A stretch of 64,000 nt of DNA from the NCBI RefSeq assembly GCF_001425205.1, contig NZ_LMDW01000020.1, forward strand, positions 136,628 through 200,627. The letters run 5' to 3'. A program made the position numbers and the translations under genes. The notes beneath the pieces are model-generated. The model saw only the letters and a program-made list of their open reading frames with translations. It was not told the origin of the DNA and ran no database searches. Shown here in pieces: positions 51,097 to 59,860 of the stretch. The stretch comes from Variovorax sp. Root411 (GTDB lineage Bacteria; Pseudomonadota; Gammaproteobacteria; Burkholderiales; Burkholderiaceae_C). Each line of letters begins with the position of its first letter. Within the stretch, counting starts at the first letter, position 1.

Positions 51097-52275
51097 ATGG
51101 AAGACATCGTCATCGTTTCGGCTGCACGCACGGCGGTCGGCAAGTTCGGCGGCTCGCTCGCCGGCATCCCCGCCACCGAGCTGGGCGCCCTCGTGATCAA
51201 GGAAGTGATTGCCCGCGCGAACCTCACGGCCGAGCAGGTCGGCGAGGCCATCATGGGCCAGGTGCTGGCGGCCGGTGCCGGCCAGAATCCCGCGCGCCAG
51301 GCATGGCTCAAGAGCGGCGGCGCCAAGGTAACCCCGGCGCTCACCATCAACGCCGTGTGCGGCTCGGGCCTGAAGGCCGTGATGCTGGCGGCGCAGGCCG
51401 TGGCCACGGGCGACAGCGAGATCGTCATCGCCGGCGGCCAGGAAAACATGAGCGCAGCGCCCCACGTGCTGCCCAACTCGCGTAACGGCCAGCGCATGGG
51501 CGACTGGAAGCTGGTCGACACCATGATCGTGGACGGCCTCTGGGACGTCTACAACCAGTACCACATGGGCATCACGGCCGAGAACGTGGCCAAGAAGTAC
51601 GAAATCAGCCGCGCCGCGCAGGACGAGCTGGCGCTGGGCAGCCAGACCAAGGCCGCCGCCGCGCAGGATGCCGGCAAGTTCAAGGACGAGATCGTCGGCG
51701 TGAGCATTCCGCAGAAGAAGGGCGACCCCGTCGTCTTCGACAAGGACGAGTTCATCAATCGCAAGACCAACGCCGAGGGCCTGGCCGGCCTGCGTCCCGC
51801 CTTCGACAAGGCCGGCGGCGTGACCGCGGGCAATGCCTCGGGCCTGAATGACGGCGCCGCCGCCGTGATGGTGATGACGGCCAAGAAGGCCGCCGCGCTC
51901 GGCCTGAAGCCGCTGGGCCGCATCGCCAGCTACGCCACCGCCGGCCTCGATCCGGCCATCATGGGCATGGGCCCGGTGCCCGCGTCGACCAAGGCGCTGC
52001 AGCGCGCCGGCTGGAAGGCCGCCGACCTCGACCTGCTCGAGATCAACGAAGCCTTCGCCGCGCAGGCCTGCGCCGTGAACCGCGAAATGGGCTGGGACGT
52101 GAACAAGGTGAACGTCAACGGCGGCGCCATCGCCATCGGCCATCCCATCGGCGCGTCGGGCTGCCGCATCCTGGTGACGCTGCTGCACGAAATGCAGCGC
52201 CAGAACGCCAAGAAGGGCATTGCCTCGCTGTGCATCGGCGGCGGCATGGGCGTGGCGCTGACCATCGAGCGCTGA
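51097..52275 (+). CDS. phaA: Acetyl-CoA acetyltransferase (beta-ketothiolase)
   Basis: 392 residues from ATG at 51097 (MEDIVIVSAARTAVGKFGGS). Nucleophile Cys88 is in INAVCGSGLKAV, the His in IAIGHPIGASGCR, and the second Cys in SLCIGGGMGVA. GGQENMSAAPHVLPNSR and EINEAFAAQACAVN are thiolase signatures. It condenses two acetyl-CoA to acetoacetyl-CoA for the reductase PhaB, encoded 9.4 kb away. The order phaC-phaA is as in Cupriavidus, but phaB is not next. Confidence 0.95.
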   Translation: MEDIVIVSAARTAVGKFGGSLAGIPATELGALVIKEVIARANLTAEQVGEAIMGQVLAAGAGQNPARQAWLKSGGAKVTPALTINAVCGSGLKAVMLAAQAVATGDSEIVIAGGQENMSAAPHVLPNSRNGQRMGDWKLVDTMIVDGLWDVYNQYHMGITAENVAKKYEISRAAQDELALGSQTKAAAAQDAGKFKDEIVGVSIPQKKGDPVVFDKDEFINRKTNAEGLAGLRPAFDKAGGVTAGNASGLNDGAAAVMVMTAKKAAALGLKPLGRIASYATAGLDPAIMGMGPVPASTKALQRAGWKAADLDLLEINEAFAAQACAVNREMGWDVNKVNVNGGAIAIGHPIGASGCRILVTLLHEMQRQNAKKGIASLCIGGGMGVALTIER

Positions 52276-52306
52276 TCCACAGCGCCCGGCGCGCCGTCGT
52301 TGCCGC

Positions 52307-52939
52307 TCAGCGCGACATCGACGGGCGCTGCGCCATCGCAGCGCGCCAGCGCAGCAGCTCGGGGTGCTGTTCCCCGGGCTTGACCCGCACCACGCGGGCA
52401 AAGTCCACCGCCACCACGGCGGTGATGTCGGCCACGCTGAACTGGTCGGCGGCGATGAAGTCGCGGCCGATCAACCGTTCGTTCAGCGTCTCGAAGAAAT
52501 GCTGCACCCGCGCCAGCCCGCGCTGCGCCAGCTCGGGGATCTGCGCGTAGTTCACCGGTCCGGACAGCGCCCGGCCGGCCATGGCCGGCGACCTGTTGCG
52601 CAGCGTCTCGGCAATGGCCAGCAGGCCTTCGAACTCGATGCGCCAGTTCCAGCTGGCAATCTCGGCCTTTTCCTGCGGCGTGCGGCCCGTCAGCGGCGGC
52701 TCGGGGTAGCGGGCCTCCAGCCAGGCCGCGATGGCGGCGTTGTCGGTCAGCAGGTCGCCTTCCCCGGTGCGCAGCGCCGGCACCGTGCATTGCGGGTTGA
52801 TCTCGCGGTAGGCCGCGCCCAATTGCTCACCATGTGCCAGGTCGACCTGCACCGTCTCATGGGCAATGCCCTTTTCGGCAAGCAGGATGCGGGCGCGCCG
52901 CGGACTCGGCGCGGTGGCGCAGTCGTAGAAAATGATCAT
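52307..52939 (-). CDS. Glutathione S-transferase family protein
   Basis: 210 residues. The N-terminal thioredoxin domain starts MIIFYDCATAPSPRRARILL (Ser/Thr active-site region) with TVPALRTGEGDLLTDNAAIA (cis-Pro and glutathione-binding site). The helical domain ends IGRDFIAADQFSVADITAVV. A detoxification or ligand-binding role is usual; the substrate is unknown. It is divergent from the YghU-like gene with 31 bp between starts and convergent with phaA. Confidence 0.92.
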   Translation of the reverse strand: MIIFYDCATAPSPRRARILLAEKGIAHETVQVDLAHGEQLGAAYREINPQCTVPALRTGEGDLLTDNAAIAAWLEARYPEPPLTGRTPQEKAEIASWNWRIEFEGLLAIAETLRNRSPAMAGRALSGPVNYAQIPELAQRGLARVQHFFETLNERLIGRDFIAADQFSVADITAVVAVDFARVVRVKPGEQHPELLRWRAAMAQRPSMSR

Positions 52940-52970
52940 CGTCTGTCCAACTCCCTTTGGAACTCATCGC

Positions 52971-53852
52971 ATGAATGGCACGACAGCCTACACGCCGCCC
53001 ACCGTCTGGTCCTGGAACAAGGAAAGCTGCGGCCGCTTCGCGAACATCAATCGCCCGATCGCGGGGGCCACCCACGAGAAAGACCTGCCAGTGGGGCGGC
53101 ATCCGCTGCAACTCTATTCGATGGCGACGCCCAACGGCGTGAAAGTCACGGTGATGCTGGAAGAACTGCTGGCGCTGGGTCACACCGGCGCCGAGTACGA
53201 CGCCTGGCTGATCCGCATCAACGAAGGCGACCAGTTCGGCAGCGGTTTCGTGGCGGCGAACCCGAACTCCAAGATCCCCGCGCTGATGGACCGCAGCGGC
53301 GCTACGCCGATCCGCGTGTTCGAGTCCGGCGCGATCCTGCAGTACCTGGCCGAGAAGTTCGGCAATGCCTTCCTGCCGACGGAGCGGGCGGCTCGCGCCG
53401 AGTGCCTGTCATGGCTGTTCTGGCAGATGGGCAGCGCGCCGTACCTGGGCGGCGGCTTCGGGCATTTCTATGCCTATGCGCCCACGAAGATCGAATACGC
53501 GATCGACCGCTTCGCCATGGAGACCAAGCGCCAGCTCGACGTGCTCGACCGCCGGCTGGCCGAGAGCCGCTATCTGGCGGGCAATGAGTACACCATCGCC
53601 GACATGGCCGTCTGGCCCTGGTACGGCACGCTCGCCAAGGGGCAGTTGTACGAGGCGGGCGAGTTCCTCCAGGTTGGCGAGTACAAGAACGTGCTGCGCT
53701 GGACCGACGAGGTTGCGCAGCGCCCGGCGGTGCAGCGCGGCCGCATGGTCAATCGGGCCTGGGGCCAGCCTTGGAGCCAGCTGCACGAGCGCCACGACGC
53801 CAGCGACTTCGGGACCCGCACCCAGGACAAGCTCGAAACGGAACAGCGATGA
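52971..53852 (+). CDS. yghU: YghU-like glutathione-dependent disulfide-bond oxidoreductase
   Basis: 293 residues from ATG at 52971 (MNGTTAYTPPTVWSWNKESC). YSMATPNGVKVTVMLEELLA is the characteristic nu-class GST signature. NPNSKIPALMD, VFESGAILQYLAEKFG and GSAPYLGGGFGHFYAYAP follow, and the C-terminus NRAWGQPWSQLHERHDASDF matches YghU proteins. These bind two glutathione molecules and reduce disulfide bonds. It overlaps the following FMN-reductase gene by ATGA, suggesting a shared redox task. Confidence 0.92.
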   Translation: MNGTTAYTPPTVWSWNKESCGRFANINRPIAGATHEKDLPVGRHPLQLYSMATPNGVKVTVMLEELLALGHTGAEYDAWLIRINEGDQFGSGFVAANPNSKIPALMDRSGATPIRVFESGAILQYLAEKFGNAFLPTERAARAECLSWLFWQMGSAPYLGGGFGHFYAYAPTKIEYAIDRFAMETKRQLDVLDRRLAESRYLAGNEYTIADMAVWPWYGTLAKGQLYEAGEFLQVGEYKNVLRWTDEVAQRPAVQRGRMVNRAWGQPWSQLHERHDASDFGTRTQDKLETEQR

Positions 53853-54439
53853 GCGACAGGATCCTGGTCTTCTACGGTTCGTACCGTTCCGACCGCATGG
53901 GCGTTCGCCTGGCGGACTACGTCGTGGCCGGCCTTCGGGCGCGGGGTGACGATGCGGAGCTGGTGGATGCGAAGGTGGTCGACCTGCCCATGCTCGACCG
54001 CATGTACAAGGAGTACCCCAAGGGCACCGCGCCGGCAGCGATGGAAGCGTTGGCCGAAAAGATCCGCGCGGCCGACGCCTTCGTCTTCGTCACCGGGGAA
54101 TACAACTGGGGCCCGCAGCCGGGCCTGAAGAACCTGACCGACCACTTCCTCGAAGAGTGGTTCTGGCGGCCCGCGGCCATCGCGAGCTATTCGGCGGGGC
54201 GCTTCTCGGGCGTGCGCTCGGGCACGGTGTGGCATTCGATCCTTTCGGAGATGGGCATGGTCGTCGTGTCGAGCACGCTCGCGGTCGGCCCGATCTCGCA
54301 GGCGCTGGATGCGGCCGGCAAGCCGACGGGGTCCGCAGGCGAATCGCTCGAACGCTCGTTCGGCCGCTTCGCGGACGACCTGGCGTGGTGGACCGAAGCG
54401 GCGCGGGCGCAGCGCGAGCGCAAGGCGCCGCCGTACTGA
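53849..54439 (+). CDS. NADPH-dependent FMN reductase-family flavoprotein
   Basis: 196 residues from ATG at 53849, overlapping the previous stop. Flavodoxin-like start ILVFYGSYRSDRMGVRLADY with the phosphate-binding GSYRSDR loop, then DAFVFVTGEYNWGPQPGLKN (flavin-contacting loop) and FSGVRSGTVWHSIL. Such proteins reduce FMN, quinones or azo dyes with NAD(P)H. It is the last gene before a 439-bp non-coding, AT-rich stretch. Confidence 0.9.
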   Translation: MSDRILVFYGSYRSDRMGVRLADYVVAGLRARGDDAELVDAKVVDLPMLDRMYKEYPKGTAPAAMEALAEKIRAADAFVFVTGEYNWGPQPGLKNLTDHFLEEWFWRPAAIASYSAGRFSGVRSGTVWHSILSEMGMVVVSSTLAVGPISQALDAAGKPTGSAGESLERSFGRFADDLAWWTEAARAQRERKAPPY

Positions 54440-54462
54440 GCGGCAGGCCCGGCGAAAGCACT

Positions 54463-54579
54463 TTGTTCACCGCCCATTTTTTGGGCAAAGTGATTAATTC
54501 CTTTGTAAAACAACAGCTTACGAGCCTTTTACAAGGCTCCTCATGAGTTATCCCCAAAGTTGTGCACTGAAAATGGGGA
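54463..54579. repeat. Copy A of a 117-bp diverged direct repeat
   Basis: It starts TTGTTCACCGCCCA and ends AAAATGGGGA, aligning without gaps to copy B at a shift of exactly 245 bp; roughly four-fifths of positions agree by eye. Inside, TTGTAAAA and TTTTACAA form an inverted repeat around a ~16-bp loop, and the distal part has GTTATCCCCAAAGTTGTGCA, loosely like DnaA-box sequence. Confidence 0.8.
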
Positions 54580-54707
54580 CGACATTGGCTTTTCGTAATT
54601 CGGGTGTAAGTCGCTGATCCGACGAGACTTTCTGCCCTTCGGAAATTGAGCGAAAGTTCTCTTCATCGTCGTTTTCAGGGCCATCGGGACCGTTTTGCCC
54701 GCCCAAG

Positions 54708-54824
54708 TTGTTCACCGCCCAAATTTTGAGCAAACTAAGGAATACCCTTGTAAAACAAAGACTTAAATCTGTTTTACAAGGCTCCTCCTGAGTTACCCCC
54801 AAAGTTGTCCACGGAAAATGGGGA
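54708..54824. repeat. Copy B of a 117-bp diverged direct repeat
   Basis: It shares both ends with copy A (TTGTTCACCGCCCA and AAAATGGGGA). Its inverted repeat is longer and perfect, CCTTGTAAAAC and GTTTTACAAGG, and the loop sequence differs from copy A although the stem is kept. The distal part reads GTTACCCCCAAAGTTGTCCA. Conservation of the arms and drift of the loop suggest selection on structure or on a symmetric binding site. Confidence 0.8.
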
Positions 54825-54878
54825 TGGGCTCGGCTTGTTCGGCGATCGCCTGCAAATCCCGGGTTTTGCGGCGCCGAC

Positions 54879-55790
54879 TCAGTCCTCTTCAGCCAGTTGT
54901 TCGGCGTAGTGCCGGCATAAGGTTTCGACCAGCGCCTGCGCATAGACCGGCAGCGCCACCCGGTCCCGCACCAGCAGATACCGCTCGCGCACGCACCACG
55001 CATCGCTGAGGTCGATCAGCGCGAGCTGCATGCTTTCCTGGTTGCGGCGCGCCGCCGACTCCGGCACCACGCCAATGCCCACCCCGCTGCCGATCATCCG
55101 GCACATCGCGTCGAAGCTGCCGAGCTGGATGCGCAGCTTCTGCCGCTTGCCGAGGTTGTCGGTGATCTGCGCGAGGAAGGTCTGCAGCGTGCTGCCCTGC
55201 TGCATGCCGATGGCGTCCTCGTCGAGCGTCTCGGCGAAGGCGATCCTGCGGCGCTTCGCGAAGCGGTGCCTGCGTGAGGTGACGAGCACCAGCCGGTCGG
55301 TGCTGAAGTGGATCGCCTCCAGCCCGAGCGTGTCGACGCGGCCCGCGACGATGCCGATGTCGGCGCGGCCGTCGAGCACGCCGCGCGGAATCTGAGCATT
55401 CGGTTTCTCCTGAAGGTCGACGTTGATGCGCGGGTTGCGCGCAAGGAAGCCGGGCAGGATCTCGGGCAGGAAATCGGTCACTGCCGTGGTGTTGGCGAAC
55501 ACGCGCAGATGGCCGCGCAGCCCACCGCCGTATTCGAGCAGGTCGGCGCGCAGCTGCTCCGTTTGATGCAGCACGAGGCGAGCGTGATGCAGAAAGGCTT
55601 CGCCCGGCGGCAGCAGCCGCACGCCGCGGGCCTCTCGCTGCAGCAGCTGAAGGCCGGCCTGCGTTTCCAGCGCCTTGATGCGTGCGCTGGCGGCGGCCAG
55701 CGACAGGTGCTGGCGCTCGGCGGCCCGCGTGAGGTTGCCGAGTTCGGCCGTGGCCACGAACAGCCGCAGGTCGGTGAGGTCGAAAAGCAT
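54879..55790 (-). CDS. LysR-family regulator of the C5-dicarboxylate CoA operon
   Basis: 303 residues. HTH: LTDLRLFVATAELGNLTRAA, HLSLAAASARIKALETQAGL, LLPPGEAFLHHARLVL. The effector domain begins near residue 90 (GHLRVFANTTAVTDFLPEIL). It is divergent from the Bug/MaoC/CoA-transferase/CitE operon. The 111-bp gap between them carries two similar direct half-sites, TTCGGAAATGCAGA and TTCCGAAATCGCAGA, near 55815-55850, which are candidate binding sites. The effector is probably an acid of the pathway. Confidence 0.92.
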   Translation of the reverse strand: MLFDLTDLRLFVATAELGNLTRAAERQHLSLAAASARIKALETQAGLQLLQREARGVRLLPPGEAFLHHARLVLHQTEQLRADLLEYGGGLRGHLRVFANTTAVTDFLPEILPGFLARNPRINVDLQEKPNAQIPRGVLDGRADIGIVAGRVDTLGLEAIHFSTDRLVLVTSRRHRFAKRRRIAFAETLDEDAIGMQQGSTLQTFLAQITDNLGKRQKLRIQLGSFDAMCRMIGSGVGIGVVPESAARRNQESMQLALIDLSDAWCVRERYLLVRDRVALPVYAQALVETLCRHYAEQLAEED

Positions 55791-55901
55791 GGGGCGATGT
55801 TATGCGCCGAGCCTTCGGAAATGCAGAAGGCTGGGTTCCGAAATCGCAGATTGCGCGCGAGGGGAGGGCGAACGACCATGCGGCCTATGGAGACACCACA
55901 C

Positions 55902-56882
55902 ATGAGATTCCGCATACGCGCGCTGCTGTCGCTGGCTGCTGCAGCGCTTCTGATCCCGACGGGCCCGGCGGGCGCCCAGTCTTACCCCTCGCGCCCCATC
56001 ACCTTGGTCGTGCCGCAGGCCGCCGGCGGCACCAACGACATCGTCGGGCGCCTCGTGGGCCAGAAGCTCGGCGAGGTGATGAACAACGCCAGCGTGGTGG
56101 TCGACAACCGTCCCGGTGCGGGCGGCAACATCGGTACGCAGCTGGTCGCCAAGGGGCCGAAGGACGGCTACACGCTGCTCATGACCATCAGCAGCAGCCA
56201 GGCGATCAACCCGGCGCTGTACAGGAACCCGGGCTTCGACCCGGTGAAGGACTTCAAGCCCGTCGGCCTGATCGGCGCGGTGCCCAACGTGCTGCTGGTC
56301 AACCCGACGTTCCCGGCGAAGGATTTCGCGGAGTTCCTGAAGCTCGCGCGGCAGAAGGGCGCCAACTACCAGTACGCCTCGGCCGGCAATGGCACGCTCA
56401 ACCACCTGCTCGGCGAAATGCTCAACAGCATGGCCGGCATTTCGCTGCAGCATGTGCCGTACAAGGGCGTGGCGCCCGCGCTCAACGATGTGTTGGGCGG
56501 GCAACTGCCCATCGTGTTCGCGAGCCTGCCTTCGGCGCTTTCGCACATCAAGGCCGGCAAGCTGCGCGCGCTGGCCGTGAGCGGCGACAAGCGCTCCGCC
56601 GTGCTGCCCGACGTGCCCACCATCGCCGAGGCAGTGCCCGGCTACAACGGCACGCTGTGGATCGGCCTGTTCGCACCCGCGGGCGTGCCGGCCGACGTGC
56701 TGGCGACATTGCAGGACGCTACGCGCAAGGCGCTCGCCTCGAAGGACCTGCGCGACAAGCTCGAACAACAGGGCGTCGAGATCGCGGCGCCGACTTCTCC
56801 CGAGCAGTTCGCGGCGCTGCTGCAGGGCGATCTCGCCAAGTGGGCGCGCATCGTCAAGGCCTCCGGCGCCGCGGTCGACTGA
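55902..56882 (+). CDS. Bug/TctC-family periplasmic solute-binding protein
   Basis: 326 residues from ATG at 55902, placed 8 nt after GGAGA; two earlier in-frame ATGs lack good spacing. Signal peptide MRFRIRALLSLAAAALLIPT ends near GAQS. Motifs: YPSRPITLVVPQAAGG, DNRPGAGGNIGTQLVAK, DGYTLLMTIS, HVPYKGVAPALNDVLGG. It is the first gene of the operon, 10 bp before the MaoC-type hydratase gene, so it likely binds the acid that the operon activates. Confidence 0.93.
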   Translation: MRFRIRALLSLAAAALLIPTGPAGAQSYPSRPITLVVPQAAGGTNDIVGRLVGQKLGEVMNNASVVVDNRPGAGGNIGTQLVAKGPKDGYTLLMTISSSQAINPALYRNPGFDPVKDFKPVGLIGAVPNVLLVNPTFPAKDFAEFLKLARQKGANYQYASAGNGTLNHLLGEMLNSMAGISLQHVPYKGVAPALNDVLGGQLPIVFASLPSALSHIKAGKLRALAVSGDKRSAVLPDVPTIAEAVPGYNGTLWIGLFAPAGVPADVLATLQDATRKALASKDLRDKLEQQGVEIAAPTSPEQFAALLQGDLAKWARIVKASGAAVD

Positions 56883-56892
56883 AGGAAGACCC

Positions 56893-57789
56893 ATGAGCAA
56901 CGACAACCACCCGGCGCCTTCCATGATCGACAGCGAGGCGCTGGCCGGGCTGCAAGCCTGGCAGGGCCGCAGCGAAACGCTGGCCGACGACATCACTGCC
57001 GCACCCGTGCGCGCGCTCTCCGCGACGCTCGACCGCGACGACGCGCTGCCGGTTGCCGGCACGCGCCTGCCCGAGCTGTGGCACTGGCTCTACTTCCTGC
57101 CGCACCATCGCCAGTCCGAGATCGGCGACGACGGCCATGCGAAGCGCGGCGGTTTCCTGCCGCCCGTGCCGCTGCCGCGCCGCATGTGGGCCGGCGGGCG
57201 GCTCAATTGGGAGGCGGGCAATCCGCTGCAGGTCGGCGACAAGGCGCAGCGCACTTCGACCATCGCCTCAGTCACGCACAAGGCGGGCCGCACCGGCGAA
57301 CTGGTGTTCGTGCTCGTGCGCCATGAGGTGCGCAACGAGCGCGGCCTCGCGTTGACCGAGGAGCACGACATCGTCTACCGCGCCGCCGCGCAGCCGGGCG
57401 AAGCGGGCCCGCCGCCCACGCCCGCCCCGAAAGACGCCGCCTTCAGCCGCGACATCGCGCCCGACGACGTGCTGCTGTTCCGCTACTCCGCGCTCACCTT
57501 CAACGGCCACCGCATCCACTACGACCGCCGCTACGTGACGCAGGTCGAGGGCTATCCGGGCCTGATCGTGCACGGCCCGCTGATCGCGACGCTGCTGGTC
57601 GACCTGTTGCGCCGCAACGTGCCGGGCGCGCAGCTCGCGCGCTTCGAATTCCGCGCCGTGCGCCCGACCTTCGACATCGCGCCGTTCCGCGTGCACGGCA
57701 GGCCGAGCGCCGATGGAAAGACATTCAGCCTCTGGGGCGAGGACGCCGACGGCTGGCTCACGATGCAGGCCACGGCCGTGCTGGCCTGA
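56893..57789 (+). CDS. MaoC-like hydratase (mesaconyl-C4-CoA / itaconyl-CoA hydratase type)
   Basis: 298 residues in two hot-dog halves. The N-terminal half has LPELWHWLYFLPHHRQSEIG and RRMWAGGRLNWEAGNPLQVG. The C-terminal half carries the hydratase motif LTFNGHRIHYDRRYVTQVEG, with YPGLIVHGPLIATLL after it. This architecture matches mesaconyl-C4-CoA hydratase and the itaconyl-CoA hydratase of C5-acid pathways, which yield citramalyl-CoA. The next gene is a family III CoA-transferase (15 bp) and then a CitE lyase, the enzymes needed before and after it. Confidence 0.87.
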   Translation: MSNDNHPAPSMIDSEALAGLQAWQGRSETLADDITAAPVRALSATLDRDDALPVAGTRLPELWHWLYFLPHHRQSEIGDDGHAKRGGFLPPVPLPRRMWAGGRLNWEAGNPLQVGDKAQRTSTIASVTHKAGRTGELVFVLVRHEVRNERGLALTEEHDIVYRAAAQPGEAGPPPTPAPKDAAFSRDIAPDDVLLFRYSALTFNGHRIHYDRRYVTQVEGYPGLIVHGPLIATLLVDLLRRNVPGAQLARFEFRAVRPTFDIAPFRVHGRPSADGKTFSLWGEDADGWLTMQATAVLA

Positions 57790-57804
57790 CAGGAGAAGGA
57801 ACAC

Positions 57805-58986
57805 ATGACAAGACCCCTGGACGGCATCACCGTCATCTCGCTTGAACACGCGATTGCCGCACCGTTCTGCACCCGCCAGCTGGCCGACCTCGGCGCCCGG
57901 GTCATCAAGGTGGAGCGCCCCGAGGTGGGCGACTTCGCGCGGGCCTACGACGCCCGCGTGGCCGGCGAGGCCTCGCACTTCGTATGGGTGAACCGCTCGA
58001 AGGAAAGCCTCACGCTCGACCTCAAGCAGCCCGCCGCGCTCGCGGTGCTGCAGGAGCTGCTGGCCGATGCCGACGTGCTGGTGCAGAACCTCGCACCTGG
58101 TGCCGCTGCGCGCATGGGGCTCGGCGCCGAGGCGCTGCAGGCGAAGCATCCGCGGCTCATCGTCTGCGACATCTCGGGCTATGGCGAAGACGGCCCGTAC
58201 CGCGACAAGAAGGCCTACGACCTGCTGATCCAGAGCGAAGCCGGCTTCCTGTCGGTCACGGGCACGCCCGACGATCCGTGCAAGTCGGGAAACTCCATCG
58301 CCGACATCGCGGCGGGCATGTATGCGTACACCGGCATCCTCGCGGCGCTGCTGCAGCGCGGCAAGACCGGCAAGGGCTCGCACATCGACGTGTCGATGCT
58401 CGAATCGCTCGCCGAGTGGATGGGTTATCCGATGTACTACGCGTACGAAGGCGCAGCGCCGCCGCCGCGCAGTGCCGCATCGCACGCGACCATCTATCCC
58501 TATGGCCCGTTCCCCGCCGGCGATGGCGGCACGGTGATGCTGGGCCTGCAGAACGAACGCGAATGGCGCACTTTCTGCGAGAAGGTGCTGCTGCAGACGG
58601 GGCTCGCGGCCGATGCGCGCTTCGATAGCAATGCGCGGCGCAACGACAACCGCGAAGCCCTGCGCGCGATCATTGTGGAGACCTTCGGCACGCTGAGCAC
58701 GGCACAGGTGCTGGAGCGGCTCGACGCGGCGCAGATCGCCAACGCTCGCATGAACGACATGGCCGGGCTCTGGGCTCATCCGCAGTTGCAGGCACGCGAG
58801 CGCTGGCGGCAGGTGGGCTCGCCGGCCGGAGACATCCCGGCCTTGCTGCCGGCTGGCCGGCAGAGCGCGTTCGACTACCGCATGGACCCGATCCCGGCGG
58901 TGGGCGAGCACTCCGACGCCATCCTGCGTAGCCTCGGCCGCAGCGAAGCGGACATTGCAGCGCTGCGCGAGGCGGGGGCGGTGTGA
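57805..58986 (+). CDS. Family III CoA-transferase of the C5-dicarboxylate module
   Basis: 393 residues. LDGITVISLEHAIAAPFCTR, KVERPEVGDFARAYD, WVNRSKESLTLDLKQP, the catalytic Asp in KKAYDLLIQSEAG, and GKGSHIDVSMLESLAEWM. It would move CoA onto itaconate, mesaconate or citramalate, or shift CoA between carboxyls as mesaconyl-CoA C1-C4 transferase does. The hydratase precedes it and the citramalyl-CoA lyase-like gene overlaps its stop (GTGA). It is only distantly similar to the CoA-transferase at 1596-2789. Confidence 0.92.
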   Translation: MTRPLDGITVISLEHAIAAPFCTRQLADLGARVIKVERPEVGDFARAYDARVAGEASHFVWVNRSKESLTLDLKQPAALAVLQELLADADVLVQNLAPGAAARMGLGAEALQAKHPRLIVCDISGYGEDGPYRDKKAYDLLIQSEAGFLSVTGTPDDPCKSGNSIADIAAGMYAYTGILAALLQRGKTGKGSHIDVSMLESLAEWMGYPMYYAYEGAAPPPRSAASHATIYPYGPFPAGDGGTVMLGLQNEREWRTFCEKVLLQTGLAADARFDSNARRNDNREALRAIIVETFGTLSTAQVLERLDAAQIANARMNDMAGLWAHPQLQARERWRQVGSPAGDIPALLPAGRQSAFDYRMDPIPAVGEHSDAILRSLGRSEADIAALREAGAV

Positions 58987-59831
58987 GCGCGCAGCTCGCG
59001 CTGGCGCGCGCCTTTCTCTTCGTGCCGGCCGACCGGCCCGAGCGCCATGCGCGCGCGCTGGCCACCGGCGCGGGAGGCGTGATCGTCGATCTCGAAGACG
59101 CGGTGGCGCCCGAGCGCAAGGTCGCGGCGCGCGAGTCGCTCGCCGCCTCGTTCGCCAAGCTGCCCGAGATCGACCGGCAACGCCTGCTGGTGCGCATCAA
59201 TGCCGCCGGTACGCCGTGTCACGACGACGACTGTGCGCAGATGGGCGTACTTGTGGCGCAAGGCTTGATTGCCGGCGTCGTGCTGCCCAAGGCGGAGCGC
59301 GCGGCTCATCTGTCCAGGATTGCGGAAGCCACCGGCCCGAAGGGCATGCTGGTGCCGTTGATCGAGTCGGCTGAAGGCCTGGCTGCGGTCGATGAGCTCG
59401 CCGCTGGCCCGCAGGTGCTGCGCCTGGCTTTCGGCAACCTGGATTTCCAGGCCGACCTCGGCCTGGCTTGCGATGCGGACGAAGCCGAACTCGTTTCGGT
59501 GCGCCTCGCGCTGCTGCTGGCTTCGCGCCGTGCCGGACTGCCTGCGCCCATCGACGGCGTGACGCCCGACTGGCGCGATGCATCGAGGCTGGCTGCCGAC
59601 GCCGCGCGCGCCCGGCGCGGCGGCTTCGGCGCCAAGCTGTGCATTCACCCCGACCAGGTCGCGCAAGTGCAGGCCGCGCTCGGCCCGAGCGCCGACGAAG
59701 TGGCATGGGCCCGCCGCGTGATCGATGCCGTGCGCGCAGCCAGCGGCGGAGTCGTCAGCCTCGACGGCCGCATGGTCGACGCGCCCGTGGTGCGCCTGGC
59801 CGAACGCCTGCTCGCGCTCGAACACCCGTAA
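58983..59831 (+). CDS. CitE-like citramalyl-CoA/malyl-CoA lyase
   Basis: 282 residues from a GTG at 58983 that overlaps the previous stop. LARAFLFVPADRPERHARAL, VIVDLEDAVAPERKVAARES (Mg-binding Asp/Glu), LVRINAAGTP (substrate Arg), LVPLIESAEGLAAV (Glu) and LCIHPDQVAQVQAALG are visible. With the upstream hydratase it would cleave citramalyl-CoA to acetyl-CoA and pyruvate. A malyl- or hydroxyacyl-CoA substrate is possible. Confidence 0.9.
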   Translation: MSAQLALARAFLFVPADRPERHARALATGAGGVIVDLEDAVAPERKVAARESLAASFAKLPEIDRQRLLVRINAAGTPCHDDDCAQMGVLVAQGLIAGVVLPKAERAAHLSRIAEATGPKGMLVPLIESAEGLAAVDELAAGPQVLRLAFGNLDFQADLGLACDADEAELVSVRLALLLASRRAGLPAPIDGVTPDWRDASRLAADAARARRGGFGAKLCIHPDQVAQVQAALGPSADEVAWARRVIDAVRAASGGVVSLDGRMVDAPVVRLAERLLALEHP

Positions 59832-59860
59832 ATAAATAACCCCCAGAAGGAGACAACGAA

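Larger units (their letters stand above)
54440..54878. other. 439-bp AT-rich non-coding region with a duplicated element
   Basis: No convincing gene lies here; open frames crossing it are shadows without family sequence. Base composition is clearly lower in G+C than anywhere else in the window. It contains two diverged copies of a 117-bp element 245 bp apart (54463-54579 and 54708-54824), each with an internal inverted repeat. It lies between the GST/FMN-reductase genes and the LysR gene of the C5-acid operon. Confidence 0.8.

Noticed and set aside
54463..54824. Chromosomal or plasmid replication origin
   Set aside because: The TTATCCCCA-like segments match DnaA boxes poorly, there are only two copies, and no dnaA, dnaN, rep or par gene is near.
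54548..55003. 151-codon open frame running through the AT-rich repeat region
   Set aside because: It has no ribosome-binding site or domain, crosses the repeat, and overlaps the end of the LysR gene.
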